Below, one piece after another: positions 1 to 8,181 of a stretch of DNA of 64,000 nucleotides; the first letter of the stretch is position 1; every line of letters starts with the position of its first letter. The notes beneath the pieces are model-generated. The model was not told where the DNA came from and ran no database searches. It worked only from the letters and a program-made list of their open reading frames with translations. Position numbers and translations under genes: made by a program. This DNA is from Halopelagius longus (GTDB lineage: Archaea; Halobacteriota; Halobacteria; Halobacteriales; Haloferacaceae), in contig NZ_FNKQ01000002.1 in NCBI RefSeq assembly GCF_900100875.1, positions 62,001-126,000 of the forward strand, in the 5' to 3' direction.

Positions 1-389
1 GACCGCCAGACGCGCGACACCGCGCTCACCGGCCCCTCCTCGTCGGTTATCGTGACCAACCACTCGGGGCCGAGGAACAGTCCGACCGGCCGCGTGCGAA
101 CCTCCTCGTCGAACGTGGTCTCCCCCCGGCGGAGCATCGCCGTCTTCACGAGGACGAACGTGTGTGCGGGGTACTCCTCGGTTTTCGGCCGCACGTCGTT
201 CTGGATGTCCTCGACCGCGAGGGGGTGGACGCCGAACGCGTCGATTATCCGCTCTAGCTCCGCGTCCGTCGGGTCGGCGACGCGCACCCACGTCGTGCCG
301 GGCGCGTCGCGCGCCTCTCTGAGGTCCGTCTCCGACTCGACCCGGAACTCGTCGACGTCGCCCGCGTCGTAGACGAGAGACGAAATCAT
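1..389 (-). CDS. corA: CorA-family magnesium/divalent cation transporter (N-terminal part)
   Basis: The reading frame starts at an ATG at 389 and runs off the left edge without a stop, giving about 129 N-terminal residues. The translation has the CorA cytosolic hallmark: a W-V-x-V-x-D-P-T segment followed by EL..I..FGVHPLAVED and then the QNDVRPKTEEYP stretch. CorA proteins form pentameric membrane channels for Mg2+ or Co2+; the two C-terminal helices and the GMN signature would lie outside the window. Its ATG overlaps the stop of the upstream 56-residue membrane protein (ATGA overlap), so the two are probably co-transcribed. The family call is firm; the exact ion is inferred. Confidence 0.85.
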   Translation of the reverse strand, partial: MISSLVYDAGDVDEFRVESETDLREARDAPGTTWVRVADPTDAELERIIDAFGVHPLAVEDIQNDVRPKTEEYPAHTFVLVKTAMLRRGETTFDEEVRTRPVGLFLGPEWLVTITDEEGPVSAVSRVWR

Positions 390-556
390 TCCGCGGTCTC
401 CCTGTCGATACTCCGGCCGATGGAGTAGAGCGTGACTCCGACCATCACGCCGATGACCGACGCGGAGCGACCGGGGTACGCCTCGACGGTTCCGGCGACG
501 TACCCGACTACTCCCACGACGGTCAGGGCGATACCCGCGGTCCGCAACCTGTTCAT
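386..556 (-). CDS. Small two-helix membrane protein upstream of corA
   Basis: This is a 56-residue frame with an ATG at 556. It holds a hydrophobic helix (about residues 8-23: AGIALTVVGVVGYVAG), a short polar turn (EAYPGRS) and a second helix (about residues 33-45: VIGVMVGVTLYSI), then a charged tail RSIDRETAE. The stop overlaps the CorA start by 4 bases, which implies translational coupling and supports the gene being real. It has the shape of many tiny haloarchaeal membrane proteins of unknown function. It may only be an operon partner of the transporter; nothing in the sequence shows a transport role. Confidence 0.6.
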   Translation of the reverse strand: MNRLRTAGIALTVVGVVGYVAGTVEAYPGRSASVIGVMVGVTLYSIGRSIDRETAE

Positions 557-650
557 GTCCGGTTCTTTCTCCGGGGGGAGAAAAGCGTTGTTCGGTCGAC
601 GGCGGCCCGGTGCCCGGACGCGAACGTCCCGTCTGGGCGTCGTTCGCCGA

Positions 651-1295
651 CTATGCGGGGTGCTGAATCGCCCGCATCATCGAGATGACGTTCTGCTGTT
701 CACCGTTAAGCTGTTGCGGGTAGATGCCGATGGCGACCACGAAGTCGTCGCCGTCGCGGTACTTCGTGACGTGGACGTACACGTCCACCTGCCGCCCTTG
801 GACGTTCGCCTTCCCGGCGAACTTCGTCACCTCGGTCTCCGTCCCTTGGACGGTGATAGTCCGCGAACTCACCTTCCGGACGTCCGAGAGGCCGCTGTAT
901 CGGTTCTGCACGAGTTCGACGAGGCGCGCGTTCGAGTAGTCGCCGATGGGGTTGAGCGTCTTCCCGGCGACTTCGACGGCGGGCGTCGAGACGACGGTGA
1001 AGACGCCCAACTTCGCCTCGACGACCACGAGGTCCAGCGACTTCTCGTACGTCGTCATCTTGTTCTCCGCGACGACCGTTCGCTCCTGCCCGGCGACGCT
1101 GAACGTGCGGTTCACCTCGACGGTCCTCGTCCCGTTCGAGGCGTACCCGGCGTTCGACGCGACGGACTCCTCGACGGCGGCCGGGTCGGCGGAGACGGTG
1201 AGCGGTTCCTGCCCGGTGAGAACGCCCACGCATCCGCTCGTCGAGACGAGCACCGCGACTGCGAGAAGGACGGCTACTGTACGGCTGATTTTCAT
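651..1295 (-). CDS. Secreted lipoprotein, DUF6517-like
   Basis: The 214-residue product opens with a basic MKISR, a hydrophobic core and a lipobox (STSGC, Cys at about 22), so it should be lipid-anchored outside the membrane. The mature part is a mostly beta domain with an SxxSNAGYxSNGTRTVEVNRTFxVxGQERTV segment and a C-terminal ISMMRAIQ, a layout I associate with the haloarchaeal DUF6517 family. There are no catalytic motifs and the function is unknown. It reads toward corA with a gap of about 95 bases, so it is probably its own transcript. The lipoprotein call is strong; the family name is from memory. Confidence 0.75.
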   Translation of the reverse strand: MKISRTVAVLLAVAVLVSTSGCVGVLTGQEPLTVSADPAAVEESVASNAGYASNGTRTVEVNRTFSVAGQERTVVAENKMTTYEKSLDLVVVEAKLGVFTVVSTPAVEVAGKTLNPIGDYSNARLVELVQNRYSGLSDVRKVSSRTITVQGTETEVTKFAGKANVQGRQVDVYVHVTKYRDGDDFVVAIGIYPQQLNGEQQNVISMMRAIQHPA

Positions 1296-1328
1296 AGTGT
1301 GCGACCGTTTCGCGCCGAGAGAAATAAA

Positions 1329-1790
1329 CTACGTGGACCGCGCCGGAGGGTCGTCGGACGCGTCCTGCCTCCCGTTGTCGGCGTCACTCGCGTCACCGGC
1401 GTCGGCCACGCCGCGGGATTCGTTCACCCGCCGGACGACGCGTCCGCTGTACCAGTAGTAGGCGAGGGCGACGAACGGGAGGGTGAACGCCGCGCCGAAC
1501 CATAGGTGCCGCGAGTGCCCCCAATCGACGCCCTGCCGCCGGAGCGACTTGATGTCGGCGCGGATCAGTCCGGCGAAGAAGATGTGCGTGACGAGGAAGA
1601 CACCCGCGATTGCGCGCAGGACGACTCCGAATCCGATGTTCAGGAACGAGAGCACGAGTATGACCGCCGCTCCGGTACCCCAGATAACCGGGAGCACCTG
1701 CCGGTAGCGACCGCTCACCGTCGAGTCGTCCCGCTCTCGTTCGACGTCGCGTCCCCGCCTGTACCCGTCGCCGCTTGAACCGCGACTCAT
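1329..1790 (-). CDS. Membrane protein with acidic tail, unknown function
   Basis: The 153-residue product has a charged, Arg/Asp-rich N-terminus (about residues 1-30), three predicted transmembrane segments (about 34-52, 55-75 and 98-112) and a very acidic C-terminal tail (DAGDASDADNG). Between helices two and three lies a conserved-looking loop, RADIKSLRRQGVDWGHSRHLWF. The design is like the small haloarchaeal membrane proteins that sense or scaffold, but I do not recognise the family. It lies 33 bases upstream of the lipoprotein gene on the same strand, so the two may form a short transcript. Confidence 0.65.
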   Translation of the reverse strand: MSRGSSGDGYRRGRDVERERDDSTVSGRYRQVLPVIWGTGAAVILVLSFLNIGFGVVLRAIAGVFLVTHIFFAGLIRADIKSLRRQGVDWGHSRHLWFGAAFTLPFVALAYYWYSGRVVRRVNESRGVADAGDASDADNGRQDASDDPPARST

Positions 1791-1832
1791 CTCGTCCGTT
1801 CTACTCGGCGCAGGCGGTAAAAGTCGTCGCGG

Positions 1833-2342
1833 TCAGCCGAGATATCGCACGTCCACGGCGTGGGAGTCGCCGTCGAGCGGAATCGTCACGCTACCTGCGA
1901 GCGAGTTCCGGACCGCCGCGCGCCACCGCTCGACGGCCTCGGCGTGCCGCGACCGGTGTCGCTCCCGCGTGTACGCCTCCTCGGACGCCCGCAGTTCGTC
2001 ACCCGTCTCGTCTACGGTCGGGTACGGGAGGTTCGTCGCCAGAAACGCCTCGGGGTCGATGTGAAGCGGCGTCACCTCGCCGCCGTACTCGCCCTCTCCG
2101 CCCTCGACGTGCAACCGCGCGCGCATCCGCCCGGCGAACGGCGGCGTCACGCGGAGGACGGCGTCCGTCCCGCGCCGTTGGTTCGCCTCCAACGCCGTCA
2201 CCACGTCGTCCGTCGTCACCGCGAGCGAACGGACGACGCGGGGGTCGGTCGAACCGCCGGCGTCGTCGGGCGCATCGACGGACGCGTCGCTCCGCGCCTC
2301 GTCGTCACCGTCCGACCGAGAGCGCTCGCCGTCCGCGCCCAT
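1833..2342 (-). CDS. Haloarchaeal conserved protein, unknown function (cytosolic)
   Basis: The 169-residue product is soluble. After a low-complexity acidic leader (residues 1-33) comes a globular domain with VVRSLAVTTDDVVTALEANQRR, RVTPPFAGRMRARLHV and HIDPEAFLATNLPYPTVDE, ending in SVTIPLDGDSHAVDVRYLG. Phrases such as TPPFAGRMRARLHV and the helical EAYTRERHRSRHAEAVERWR look conserved rather than random, and codon use matches the chromosome. It follows the 44-residue zinc-ribbon gene with only 3 bases between them, so the pair is surely co-transcribed. No function can be assigned. Confidence 0.65.
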   Translation of the reverse strand: MGADGERSRSDGDDEARSDASVDAPDDAGGSTDPRVVRSLAVTTDDVVTALEANQRRGTDAVLRVTPPFAGRMRARLHVEGGEGEYGGEVTPLHIDPEAFLATNLPYPTVDETGDELRASEEAYTRERHRSRHAEAVERWRAAVRNSLAGSVTIPLDGDSHAVDVRYLG

Positions 2343-2345
2343 CGG

Positions 2346-2480
2346 TCAGTCGCCCGCCGCCGCCCGCGGTTCGGCGTCCGGCCCGAGTTCGCCGCCGCAG
2401 TTCGGACAGTTCGCCCGGAACGAGCCCGGAGAAACCCGTGCGCCGCACTCTCGACAGACGAAGGACACCCGCTCGCTCAT
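2346..2480 (-). CDS. Mini zinc-ribbon protein (44 aa)
   Basis: An ATG at 2480 starts a 44-residue protein with two CxxC knuckles (FVCRECGAR and ANCPNCGGEL), a complete rubredoxin/zinc-ribbon unit, followed by a short acidic tail. It ends 3 bases before the next gene on the same strand. Haloarchaea carry many such single zinc-ribbon proteins, often called rubrerythrin-like; they are thought to bind nucleic acid or partner proteins, but the role here is unknown. Both intact knuckles and the tight spacing to the next gene support it being real. Confidence 0.75.
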   Translation of the reverse strand: MSERVSFVCRECGARVSPGSFRANCPNCGGELGPDAEPRAAAGD

Positions 2481-2616
2481 ATGTACGACGCTACGTTATC
2501 GTCTCACAATGTTAAGAGTTGCCATGGTTCGGGGACGGGGACCACCCGCCGACGCGGTCCACGGCGGTGCGACCGCATCGAGAACGCATATACAAGGCCG
2601 ACGTGAAGGGGTGGGT

Positions 2617-3465
2617 ATGACCGACGGAACCCCCGCGGAGGCGGGATGGTTCGAAGACGCGGACGCCGGCGACGACGCGGCGGCGACGGCGATTCGCGAG
2701 GGCCGTGCGGAGGCGCCCGCGGACTGGCCGACGCGAGCCGTAGACGCCGGGTTCGCCGCCGACGAGTCGGACTACTACGAGAAACTCCGCGCTGCGACCA
2801 TCGACGCGGCGCGCGACGCCGCCGCCGAACGCGAACGCGCAGACGACAAGCAACTGGTCCACGCCGTCAGGGCGATGGACGACGCCGAACGCACGGCGAA
2901 CGAACTCGCCGAACGCCTCGCGGAGTGGGCCGGGACGCTCTACGACGACGCGGGCGTCGGCATCGACGGCGCGCGCGACATCGCCGAGAAAGAGCCCGAG
3001 ACGCCGGTCGAGGAGCGAGTCGTCTCCCTCGCGGAACGCGTCGCGGACCTCGCGGACGAACGCGACGACCTGCGCGCGTTCGTCGAGACGCGCGCGCCGA
3101 CGGCCGCGCCGAACCTCTCGGAGATGGCCGGGCCGGTGCTGGCGGCGCGACTCGTCGCCCTCGCGGGCGGTCTGGAATCGCTGGCGAAGAAGCCCTCCGG
3201 CACCGTGCAGGTCCTCGGCGCGGAAGACGCCCTCTTCGCGCACCTCCGGGGTCGCGGGTCCTCTCCCAAACACGGCGTCATCTTCACCCACGAGTACGTC
3301 CGCGGAACCCACCCCGAAAACCGGGGATCGGCCGCCCGCGCGTTCGCCGGGAAACTCGCCATCGCCGCGCGAATCGACCACTACGCCGGCGACTTCCGCC
3401 CGGACCTCCACGAGGAGTTGCGGGAACGCATGGAGACCATTCGCGCGCGGGAGGTGGACGAATGA
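2617..3465 (+). CDS. nop5: Nop5/Nop56 family C/D box sRNP core protein
   Basis: The 282-residue protein is the archaeal Nop5 scaffold of the C/D box guide RNA methylation complex, bridging L7Ae-bound sRNA and fibrillarin. Visible features are a long coiled-coil region (about 95-180) and the NOP domain: the NLSEMAGPVLAARLVALAGGLESLAKKPSGTVQVLGAEDALFAHLRG segment followed by PKHGVIFTHEYVR and RGSAARAFAGKLAIAARIDHY. I chose the ATG at 2617 because an ATATAC box lies about 27 bases before it, which fits a leaderless mRNA. The stop overlaps the fibrillarin start (ATGA), matching the conserved nop5-flpA pair. Confidence 0.95.
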   Translation: MTDGTPAEAGWFEDADAGDDAAATAIREGRAEAPADWPTRAVDAGFAADESDYYEKLRAATIDAARDAAAERERADDKQLVHAVRAMDDAERTANELAERLAEWAGTLYDDAGVGIDGARDIAEKEPETPVEERVVSLAERVADLADERDDLRAFVETRAPTAAPNLSEMAGPVLAARLVALAGGLESLAKKPSGTVQVLGAEDALFAHLRGRGSSPKHGVIFTHEYVRGTHPENRGSAARAFAGKLAIAARIDHYAGDFRPDLHEELRERMETIRAREVDE

Positions 3466-4097
3466 GCGACTCCCTCCCCGAGGGCGTCGAACGCCGCAGG
3501 TTCGACGGCCGAGAGAGACTGGCGACGCGGGGGGCGACCGTCTACGGCGAACCGACCGACGAGGGGTGGCGCGCGTGGGACGCGGGTCGGTCGAAACTCG
3601 GCGCGATGCTCGAACTCGGCGTCGAGACGGGGTTAGAGGGCGGCGAGACGGTCCTGTATCTGGGGGCGGCCTCCGGGACCACCGTCTCGCACGTCGCGGA
3701 CTTCGCCGGGCCGACGTACGCCGTCGAGTTCGCGCCGCGTCCCGTCCGCGACTTGGTCGGCGTCGCCGAGGACCGACAGAACCTCTTTCCCCTCCTGAAG
3801 GACGCCCGAAAGCCCGAGACGTACGCGCACGTCGTCGAGTCGGACGTGGACTGCATCGTCCAAGACGTGGCGACGCGGGGGCAGGCGACGGTCGCCCTCC
3901 GGAACGGGCGGTTCCTCGCCGACGACGGCGTTCTCCTCGCGGCGGTCAAAGCCAGAAGCGAGGACGTTCTCGAAGACCCTGCGGACGTGTTCGAGAGCGT
4001 CACCGACGAACTGTGCGAGGGGTACGAGATTCTGGAGACGGTGCGCCTCGACCGCTACCACGACGACCACCTCGGCGTGGTCGCGAAACCGAAGTAG
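3462..4097 (+). CDS. flpA: Fibrillarin-like rRNA/tRNA 2'-O-methyltransferase
   Basis: The 211-residue SAM-dependent methyltransferase is the catalytic subunit of the archaeal C/D box sRNP. It has the Rossmann SAM-binding loop as VLYLGAASGTTVSHVAD (about 65-81), the AVEFAPRPVRDL motif, DCIVQDVATRGQA and the closing RYHDDHLGVVAKPK. The start overlaps the nop5 stop by 4 bases. Length and motifs are typical of haloarchaeal FlpA, and nothing is unusual. Confidence 0.95.
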   Translation: MSDSLPEGVERRRFDGRERLATRGATVYGEPTDEGWRAWDAGRSKLGAMLELGVETGLEGGETVLYLGAASGTTVSHVADFAGPTYAVEFAPRPVRDLVGVAEDRQNLFPLLKDARKPETYAHVVESDVDCIVQDVATRGQATVALRNGRFLADDGVLLAAVKARSEDVLEDPADVFESVTDELCEGYEILETVRLDRYHDDHLGVVAKPK

Positions 4098-4164
4098 GGG
4101 TTTCGCCCCTCCGCCTCGCCGGGGTCCACGACATATTTAATCGACCGTCTCGAACGACGGAGCG

Positions 4165-5286
4165 ATGGAGCTAGGGTCCGCGGACGCGTTCGACCGGATG
4201 GGTACGCTCGGCGTCGAAGAGGAGTTCTACATCGTCGACGCCGACGGTCGCCCGACATCGGGCATCGCGGACTTGATCTACGACCACGAACCGTCGGGGA
4301 TACTCGAAGGCCGCCTGGACCACGAACTGTTCCAGTTCACCATCGAGACGCAGACGCCCCTCATCGAACGCCCGGACGAGGCCGCAGAGAAAGTCCGCGC
4401 CGTCCGCGAGGCGTTAGTCGACTACGCCGCGGAACACGGCTATCGCATCGCCGGCGCGGGTCTGCATCCCGCCGCGAAGTGGCGGGAACTCGACCACGCG
4501 ACGAAACCGCGCTACAAGGAGCAACTCGACCGCATCCAGTATCCGCAGCACCGAAACACGACCGCGGGCCTCCACGTCCACGTCGGCGTGGACGACGCGG
4601 ACAAGGCGACGTGGGTGGCGAACGAACTCCGGTGGTACCTCCCGCCGGTGTTGGCCCTGTCCGTGAACTCGCCGTTCTGGAACGGGTTCGACACGGGCCT
4701 GTCGTCGGCCCGCGCGAAGATATTCGAGAACCTCCCGAACACGGGCATGCCGACGCACTTCGAGGACTTCGAGGCGTACCGGCGGTTCGAACGCCGGATG
4801 GTCGAGTCCGGGTCGATAAACGACCGCGGGGAACTGTGGTACGACGTGCGCCCCCACACGGGCCACGGCACCGTCGAGGTCAGAACCCCCGATGGGCAGG
4901 CGGACCCCGAACTCACGATGGCGTTCGTCGAGTACGTCCACGCCCTCGTCCTCGATTTGGCGGACCGCTACGAGGACGGCGAGTCGGGCTCGGACGTCCG
5001 CCGCGAACTCCTCGACGAGAACAAGTGGCGCGCGATGCGGTACGGCCACGACGCGGAGTTCATCGTCGGAGACGGCGTCGCGGACCGCTGGTCGGCGGCA
5101 CGCCGGGATTCTCTCGACGATGCGGACACCGTCTCCCTCGAAACGTTCGTCGCCGAGGAGTGCGACAGACTCGGCGTGTCCGGCCTCCGCGAGGTGTACG
5201 ACCGCGAAAGCGGCGCGGAGCGACAGCGACGAATCCACGAGTCGGAGGGATTGGACGCCCTCTGTCGGGACCTGTGTCTCGACTGA
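4165..5286 (+). CDS. gshA: Glutamate-cysteine ligase (GCS2/YbdK type)
   Basis: The 373-residue enzyme belongs to the carboxylate-amine ligase GCS2 family: [15 protein letters not shown] near the N-terminus, the [13 protein letters not shown] segment, [16 protein letters not shown] and the [18 protein letters not shown] segment. It joins glutamate and cysteine using ATP. Many haloarchaea make gamma-glutamylcysteine rather than glutathione as their main thiol, and this is the known type of enzyme for that step. It starts 67 bases after flpA and is followed by an HTH gene in the same direction. The family call is firm; the substrate follows from the haloarchaeal precedent. Confidence 0.88.
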   Translation: MELGSADAFDRMGTLGVEEEFYIVDADGRPTSGIADLIYDHEPSGILEGRLDHELFQFTIETQTPLIERPDEAAEKVRAVREALVDYAAEHGYRIAGAGLHPAAKWRELDHATKPRYKEQLDRIQYPQHRNTTAGLHVHVGVDDADKATWVANELRWYLPPVLALSVNSPFWNGFDTGLSSARAKIFENLPNTGMPTHFEDFEAYRRFERRMVESGSINDRGELWYDVRPHTGHGTVEVRTPDGQADPELTMAFVEYVHALVLDLADRYEDGESGSDVRRELLDENKWRAMRYGHDAEFIVGDGVADRWSAARRDSLDDADTVSLETFVAEECDRLGVSGLREVYDRESGAERQRRIHESEGLDALCRDLCLD

Positions 5287-5337
5287 CGCCACGGAAAACT
5301 TTTCACGGTGCGGTTTTGTCCCTGTTGGTAGAACAGT

Positions 5338-5862
5338 ATGTCTGCGGACGATATCGACGACGACACGGAGGCGGGGACTGCCGATACAGACGAGGTAGCC
5401 GCCGACGAATCGACGACCGAACGCTCGCCGCGAACGCGCCTCGAAGCGGAGGCCGACCGCGCCGTAGAGGAGTTCGACGAGGGCATCGTCGACCTCTTGG
5501 CGTGGCTTCTCGACACGGAGACGCGCGCGCGAATCTACGTGTTCCTCCGACAGCACCCCCACTCGACCAGCGAGGAAGTCGCCGACGGGACGGGACTGTA
5601 CCCGAGCACGGTCCGCGAGGCGTTGGCGGAACTCCACGACGAGGAGACGGTTGCCCGCCGGAAGCGACAGAACTCCGGCGCGGGCAACAACCCCTACGAG
5701 TACACGGCCATCCCGCCGAGCGAACTCGTCCACGGCGTCGTCGGGCAGGTGCAGTCGCAGTTGAACACCGTGTTCAACCTCGACCGGCGTCTCGGCGGCG
5801 CGGACGCCGACGGCGACGCGGAACCGGTCACCATCACCGTCGAGGAAGCGGCCGAGGAGTGA
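5338..5862 (+). CDS. Winged-helix transcriptional regulator
   Basis: The 174-residue protein has an acidic low-complexity leader (1-45), then DLLAWLLDTETRARIYVFLRQHPHSTSEEVADGTGLYPSTVREALAELHDEETVARRKR, a clear MarR/ArsR-type winged helix in which TSEEVADGTGLYPSTVREAL is the helix-turn-helix. The segment NSGAGNNPYEYTAIPPSEL forms the wing, and a short helical tail (VVGQVQSQLNTVFNLDR) may dimerise. It resembles haloarchaeal helix-turn-helix proteins of unknown target. It lies 51 bases after gshA on the same strand, so a role in thiol metabolism is possible but unproven. Confidence 0.8.
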   Translation: MSADDIDDDTEAGTADTDEVAADESTTERSPRTRLEAEADRAVEEFDEGIVDLLAWLLDTETRARIYVFLRQHPHSTSEEVADGTGLYPSTVREALAELHDEETVARRKRQNSGAGNNPYEYTAIPPSELVHGVVGQVQSQLNTVFNLDRRLGGADADGDAEPVTITVEEAAEE

Positions 5863-5953
5863 CCGGTTCGCCGCCGGTCCCCTCGCCGGGGCGGTGCGGT
5901 CCTTCGCTTTGCCGAGCCGACCTGTTTAAGTCGCGGCGGGCCGACGCCCGGAT

Positions 5954-6469
5954 ATGAACGTCGCGCTGGGGGGGACCTTCGACCCGGTCCACGACGGCCA
6001 CGTCGCACTCTTCGAGCGGGCTTTCGAACTCGGGGACGTGACCGTCGGTCTCACGAGCGACGAACTCGCGCCCGAAACCCGCCACGTCGACCGCTACGTC
6101 CGGTCGTTCGAGGAACGCCGCCGCCGCCTCGTCGAGGAACTGGAACCGCTCGCGGCGGAGCACGACCGCTCCTTCGAGGTCCGAGAACTCACCGAACCGA
6201 CCGGCATCGCGACCGAACCGCAGTTCGACGTCCTCGTCGTCTCCCCGGAGACGACCGACGGCGCGGAGCGAGTCAACGAGATTCGAAAAGAGCGCGGGTT
6301 GGACCCACTCGACGTGGAGGTGGTGGACCACGTCGTCGCCGAGGACGGCGAGCGCATCTCCTCGACGCGCATCGTCCAAGGCGAAATCGACCGCCACGGG
6401 AACGTGACGCCCGAACGCGAGGGGCGCGACCCGATGGAACCGGTGGACGACGACGGCGACGACTCCTAA
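5954..6469 (+). CDS. coaD: Phosphopantetheine adenylyltransferase, archaeal type
   Basis: The 171-residue nucleotidyltransferase has the GGTFDPVHDGHVALF signature (HxGH equivalent at about 12-18) and the distal ISSTRIVQGEID motif (about 135-147), as in archaeal PPAT. It transfers AMP to 4'-phosphopantetheine to make dephospho-CoA. The C-terminus carries a disordered acidic tail typical of halophiles. A TTTAA-like box about 25-30 bases upstream of the ATG supports this start. It converges with the TFB-like gene, with a single base between the two stops. Confidence 0.92.
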   Translation: MNVALGGTFDPVHDGHVALFERAFELGDVTVGLTSDELAPETRHVDRYVRSFEERRRRLVEELEPLAAEHDRSFEVRELTEPTGIATEPQFDVLVVSPETTDGAERVNEIRKERGLDPLDVEVVDHVVAEDGERISSTRIVQGEIDRHGNVTPEREGRDPMEPVDDDGDDS

Positions 6470-6470
6470 C

Positions 6471-6806
6471 TCACCACGACGGCGGGCGGAACCCCGCGTC
6501 TTCGAGGATGTCTTTCCACCGCTGTTGGATGCTCAGCCGTGTGACGTCGGCGGCGTCCGCGACTTCGGTCTGGGAGCGTTCCTCGCCCGCGATGAGTGCG
6601 CCCGCGTAGAGGCTGGCGGCGGCGATGGCCTTCTTCGACCTATCGGACGCCGGTATCTGCGAGAGGAACATATCCGACGCGTAAGACCGCGCTTCGGAGC
6701 CGAGTTCGAGTCTGTCCGCCGCCGTCTCGATGTGCGTCAACCACTCCTCGTTCTCGACTCTGTCCCGGGCGCTGTACATGCCAGTTCGTTGCGCGCCATC
6801 GTACAT
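6471..6806 (-). CDS. Single-cyclin-repeat TFB-like protein
   Basis: The 111-residue protein matches one TFIIB/TFB cyclin repeat: HIETAADRLELGSEARSYASDMFLSQIPASDRSKKAIAAASLYAGALIAGEERSQTEVADAADVTRLSIQQRWKDIL. Full archaeal TFB has a zinc ribbon, B-reader and two repeats (about 300-330 residues); this one has only one repeat and no zinc ribbon. It might bind BRE-like DNA or modulate initiation, but cannot replace TFB. It is convergent with coaD and sits next to the tRNA-Leu gene. ATGs at 6806 and 6779 are both possible starts. Confidence 0.8.
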   Translation of the reverse strand: MYDGAQRTGMYSARDRVENEEWLTHIETAADRLELGSEARSYASDMFLSQIPASDRSKKAIAAASLYAGALIAGEERSQTEVADAADVTRLSIQQRWKDILEDAGFRPPSW

Positions 6807-6862
6807 GAACCCTCCGCGCGGAACGACAGGTTGATTGTCCCGATGGGGCTAGCAGGGAGTGC

Positions 6863-6947
6863 GCGCGGGTAGCCAAGCTAGGCCAACGGCGCAGCGCTTA
6901 GGACGCTGTCCCATAGGGGTCCGCCGGTTCGAATCCGGTCCCGCGCA
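6863..6947 (+). tRNA. tRNA-Leu (anticodon UAG)
   Basis: The 85-base sequence folds as a class II tRNA: acceptor GCGCGGG/CCCGCGC, a D arm with GCC/GGC, anticodon stem CAGCG/CGCTG with loop CTTAGGA giving anticodon TAG (reads CUA, leucine), a variable arm (TCCCATAGGGGTCC) and T arm GCCGG-TTCGAAT-CCGGT. The discriminator base is A and no CCA is encoded. No intron is seen. The 3' 65 bases form the left attachment site of the integrative element, so integration left this gene intact. Confidence 0.97.
6883..6947 (+). repeat. attL, 65-bp direct repeat inside the tRNA-Leu gene
   Basis: This stretch is identical base for base to 17280-17344. It begins in the D arm (CCAACGGC) and ends at the discriminator base (CCCGCGCA); the flanking bases differ between copies on both sides. 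It is the usual target of archaeal tyrosine recombinases: the tRNA anticodon and T-arm half is duplicated on integration. Confidence 0.95.
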
Positions 6948-6949
6948 CT

Positions 6950-6978
6950 AAGACGGCTACGCCGTCTTCGTGTTTTCT
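6950..6978 (+). terminator. Hairpin with T-rich tail after tRNA-Leu
   Basis: AAGACGGC (6950-6957), loop TAC and GCCGTCTT (6961-6968) form a perfect 8-bp stem directly after the tRNA, followed by CGTGTTTTCTT. It lies inside the element (beyond attL), so it would be brought in by integration and could insulate the integrase gene from tRNA transcription. Archaeal termination depends mainly on T tracts; the hairpin may also act in 3' processing. Confidence 0.6.
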
Positions 6979-7008
6979 TGCCGCGTCTGACTGCAAAAAA
7001 GACAGCCT

Positions 7009-8106
7009 ATGTCAGACGAACGCCCAAACACACTGGAACGCTGTCCCGTAATGGACGGCGACGAGATGGAACCGAGTAGAAACATCGTCATTGTCCCCGA
7101 GTCAAACGCTGACTTGCTCACGGAGAAGGAGGAGATAGACTATTACGAACACAGGAAGGCGTTTCTCACGTTCCTCCTCAAGTTCGGAAAGAATCCCAAG
7201 AAGGCGAAGGGGTACTCTCCTTACACGGTCTACAACACTGGTTACAGAGCCGCCGCGTTCGACCGTTGGGTATGGCAGGAAGGCGGGGAGTACCGGTTCC
7301 CGCCTACAGAAGACGACGCTGCGGAGTACATGAAGCAGGTTGCTCTAAGCGAGGTCTCTGATTCGACCAAGGGCAAGAAACTCGAAATGCTCCGGCGGTA
7401 CTCCAAGTGGTTGTCCGACCAGTATGGGGTAGCTGACTGGGAGTTCCAATGGGAGTTCAAGAGCGGCGGCGGTAACTCCGGGCCTCGGGACTTCCTCTCT
7501 ATCGAGGAACGCAGGAAGGTTCGACAGGCAGCGCTCAGTATCGACGGGAACCCCGCTTACGGCGTAGAAGACAAGGACGCTCTCGCTGTGACCGATGGCT
7601 CTTGGAAGTTCACCTCGCTGGTGTGGACCAGTCTCGATACGGGACTCCGTCCGGTTGAGGTAGGTCGCGCAACTGTAGATTGGGTTGACGTCGATAATGG
7701 AGTACTCCGTATCCCCCGTGAAGAGTCCAGTAAGAACGAGGGGAACTGGACTGTTAGCCTCACAGACCGAACAGCAACGGCTCTGGACCGCTGGATTGAC
7801 GAACGAAGCCAACACCCCCGGTACGCCGACACCCGCTCTCTGTGGCTCACAAGACACGGGAATCGCTACGGAGCAAACGAACTTCGACGTCTCCTCCACC
7901 GGCTCTGTGAACGAGCAGGTATCGATACTACTTCCCGCCAGATGTCGTGGTACACTATCCGGCACTCTGTGGGGACGTTCATGACGAAGGAACGGGACTT
8001 GGCAGCAACGAAGGCACAACTCCGTCACAAGAATGCGAAAACGACAATGAAGTACGATCAAGTCCCGGTTGAGGACCGCAGAGATGCATTAGATCGGATG
8101 GGGTAG
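7009..8106 (+). CDS. Tyrosine recombinase (integrase) of the element
   Basis: The 365-residue protein has an N-terminal SAM-like DNA-binding domain (about 42-150) and a C-terminal catalytic domain. Active-site candidates are R214 in DTGLRPVEV, R318 in SWYTIRHSVGT, H340 in LRHKNAKTT and the nucleophile Y349 in MKYD. The first His of the usual HxxR box is Tyr315, a variant seen in some archaeal integrases. The gene is not interrupted by the att site, unlike SSV-type integrases. It reads away from attL, and its ATG lies 62 bases after the tRNA. It should catalyse integration at, and excision from, the tRNA-Leu repeat pair. Confidence 0.92.
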   Translation: MSDERPNTLERCPVMDGDEMEPSRNIVIVPESNADLLTEKEEIDYYEHRKAFLTFLLKFGKNPKKAKGYSPYTVYNTGYRAAAFDRWVWQEGGEYRFPPTEDDAAEYMKQVALSEVSDSTKGKKLEMLRRYSKWLSDQYGVADWEFQWEFKSGGGNSGPRDFLSIEERRKVRQAALSIDGNPAYGVEDKDALAVTDGSWKFTSLVWTSLDTGLRPVEVGRATVDWVDVDNGVLRIPREESSKNEGNWTVSLTDRTATALDRWIDERSQHPRYADTRSLWLTRHGNRYGANELRRLLHRLCERAGIDTTSRQMSWYTIRHSVGTFMTKERDLAATKAQLRHKNAKTTMKYDQVPVEDRRDALDRMG

Positions 8107-8181
8107 GCCTCTATCTGGCGGGAAGGGGAAGTGGCCAGAACGTATCTTTAACTTACTCTTCCGAAGTTAGTCTATTGTCAA

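Noticed and set aside
432-1505. Long plus-strand frame opposite the DUF6517-like lipoprotein gene
   Set aside because: Its composition is Arg/Asp/Pro-rich with no domain, typical of antisense frames in high-GC DNA; the minus-strand gene has a lipobox and sensible composition.
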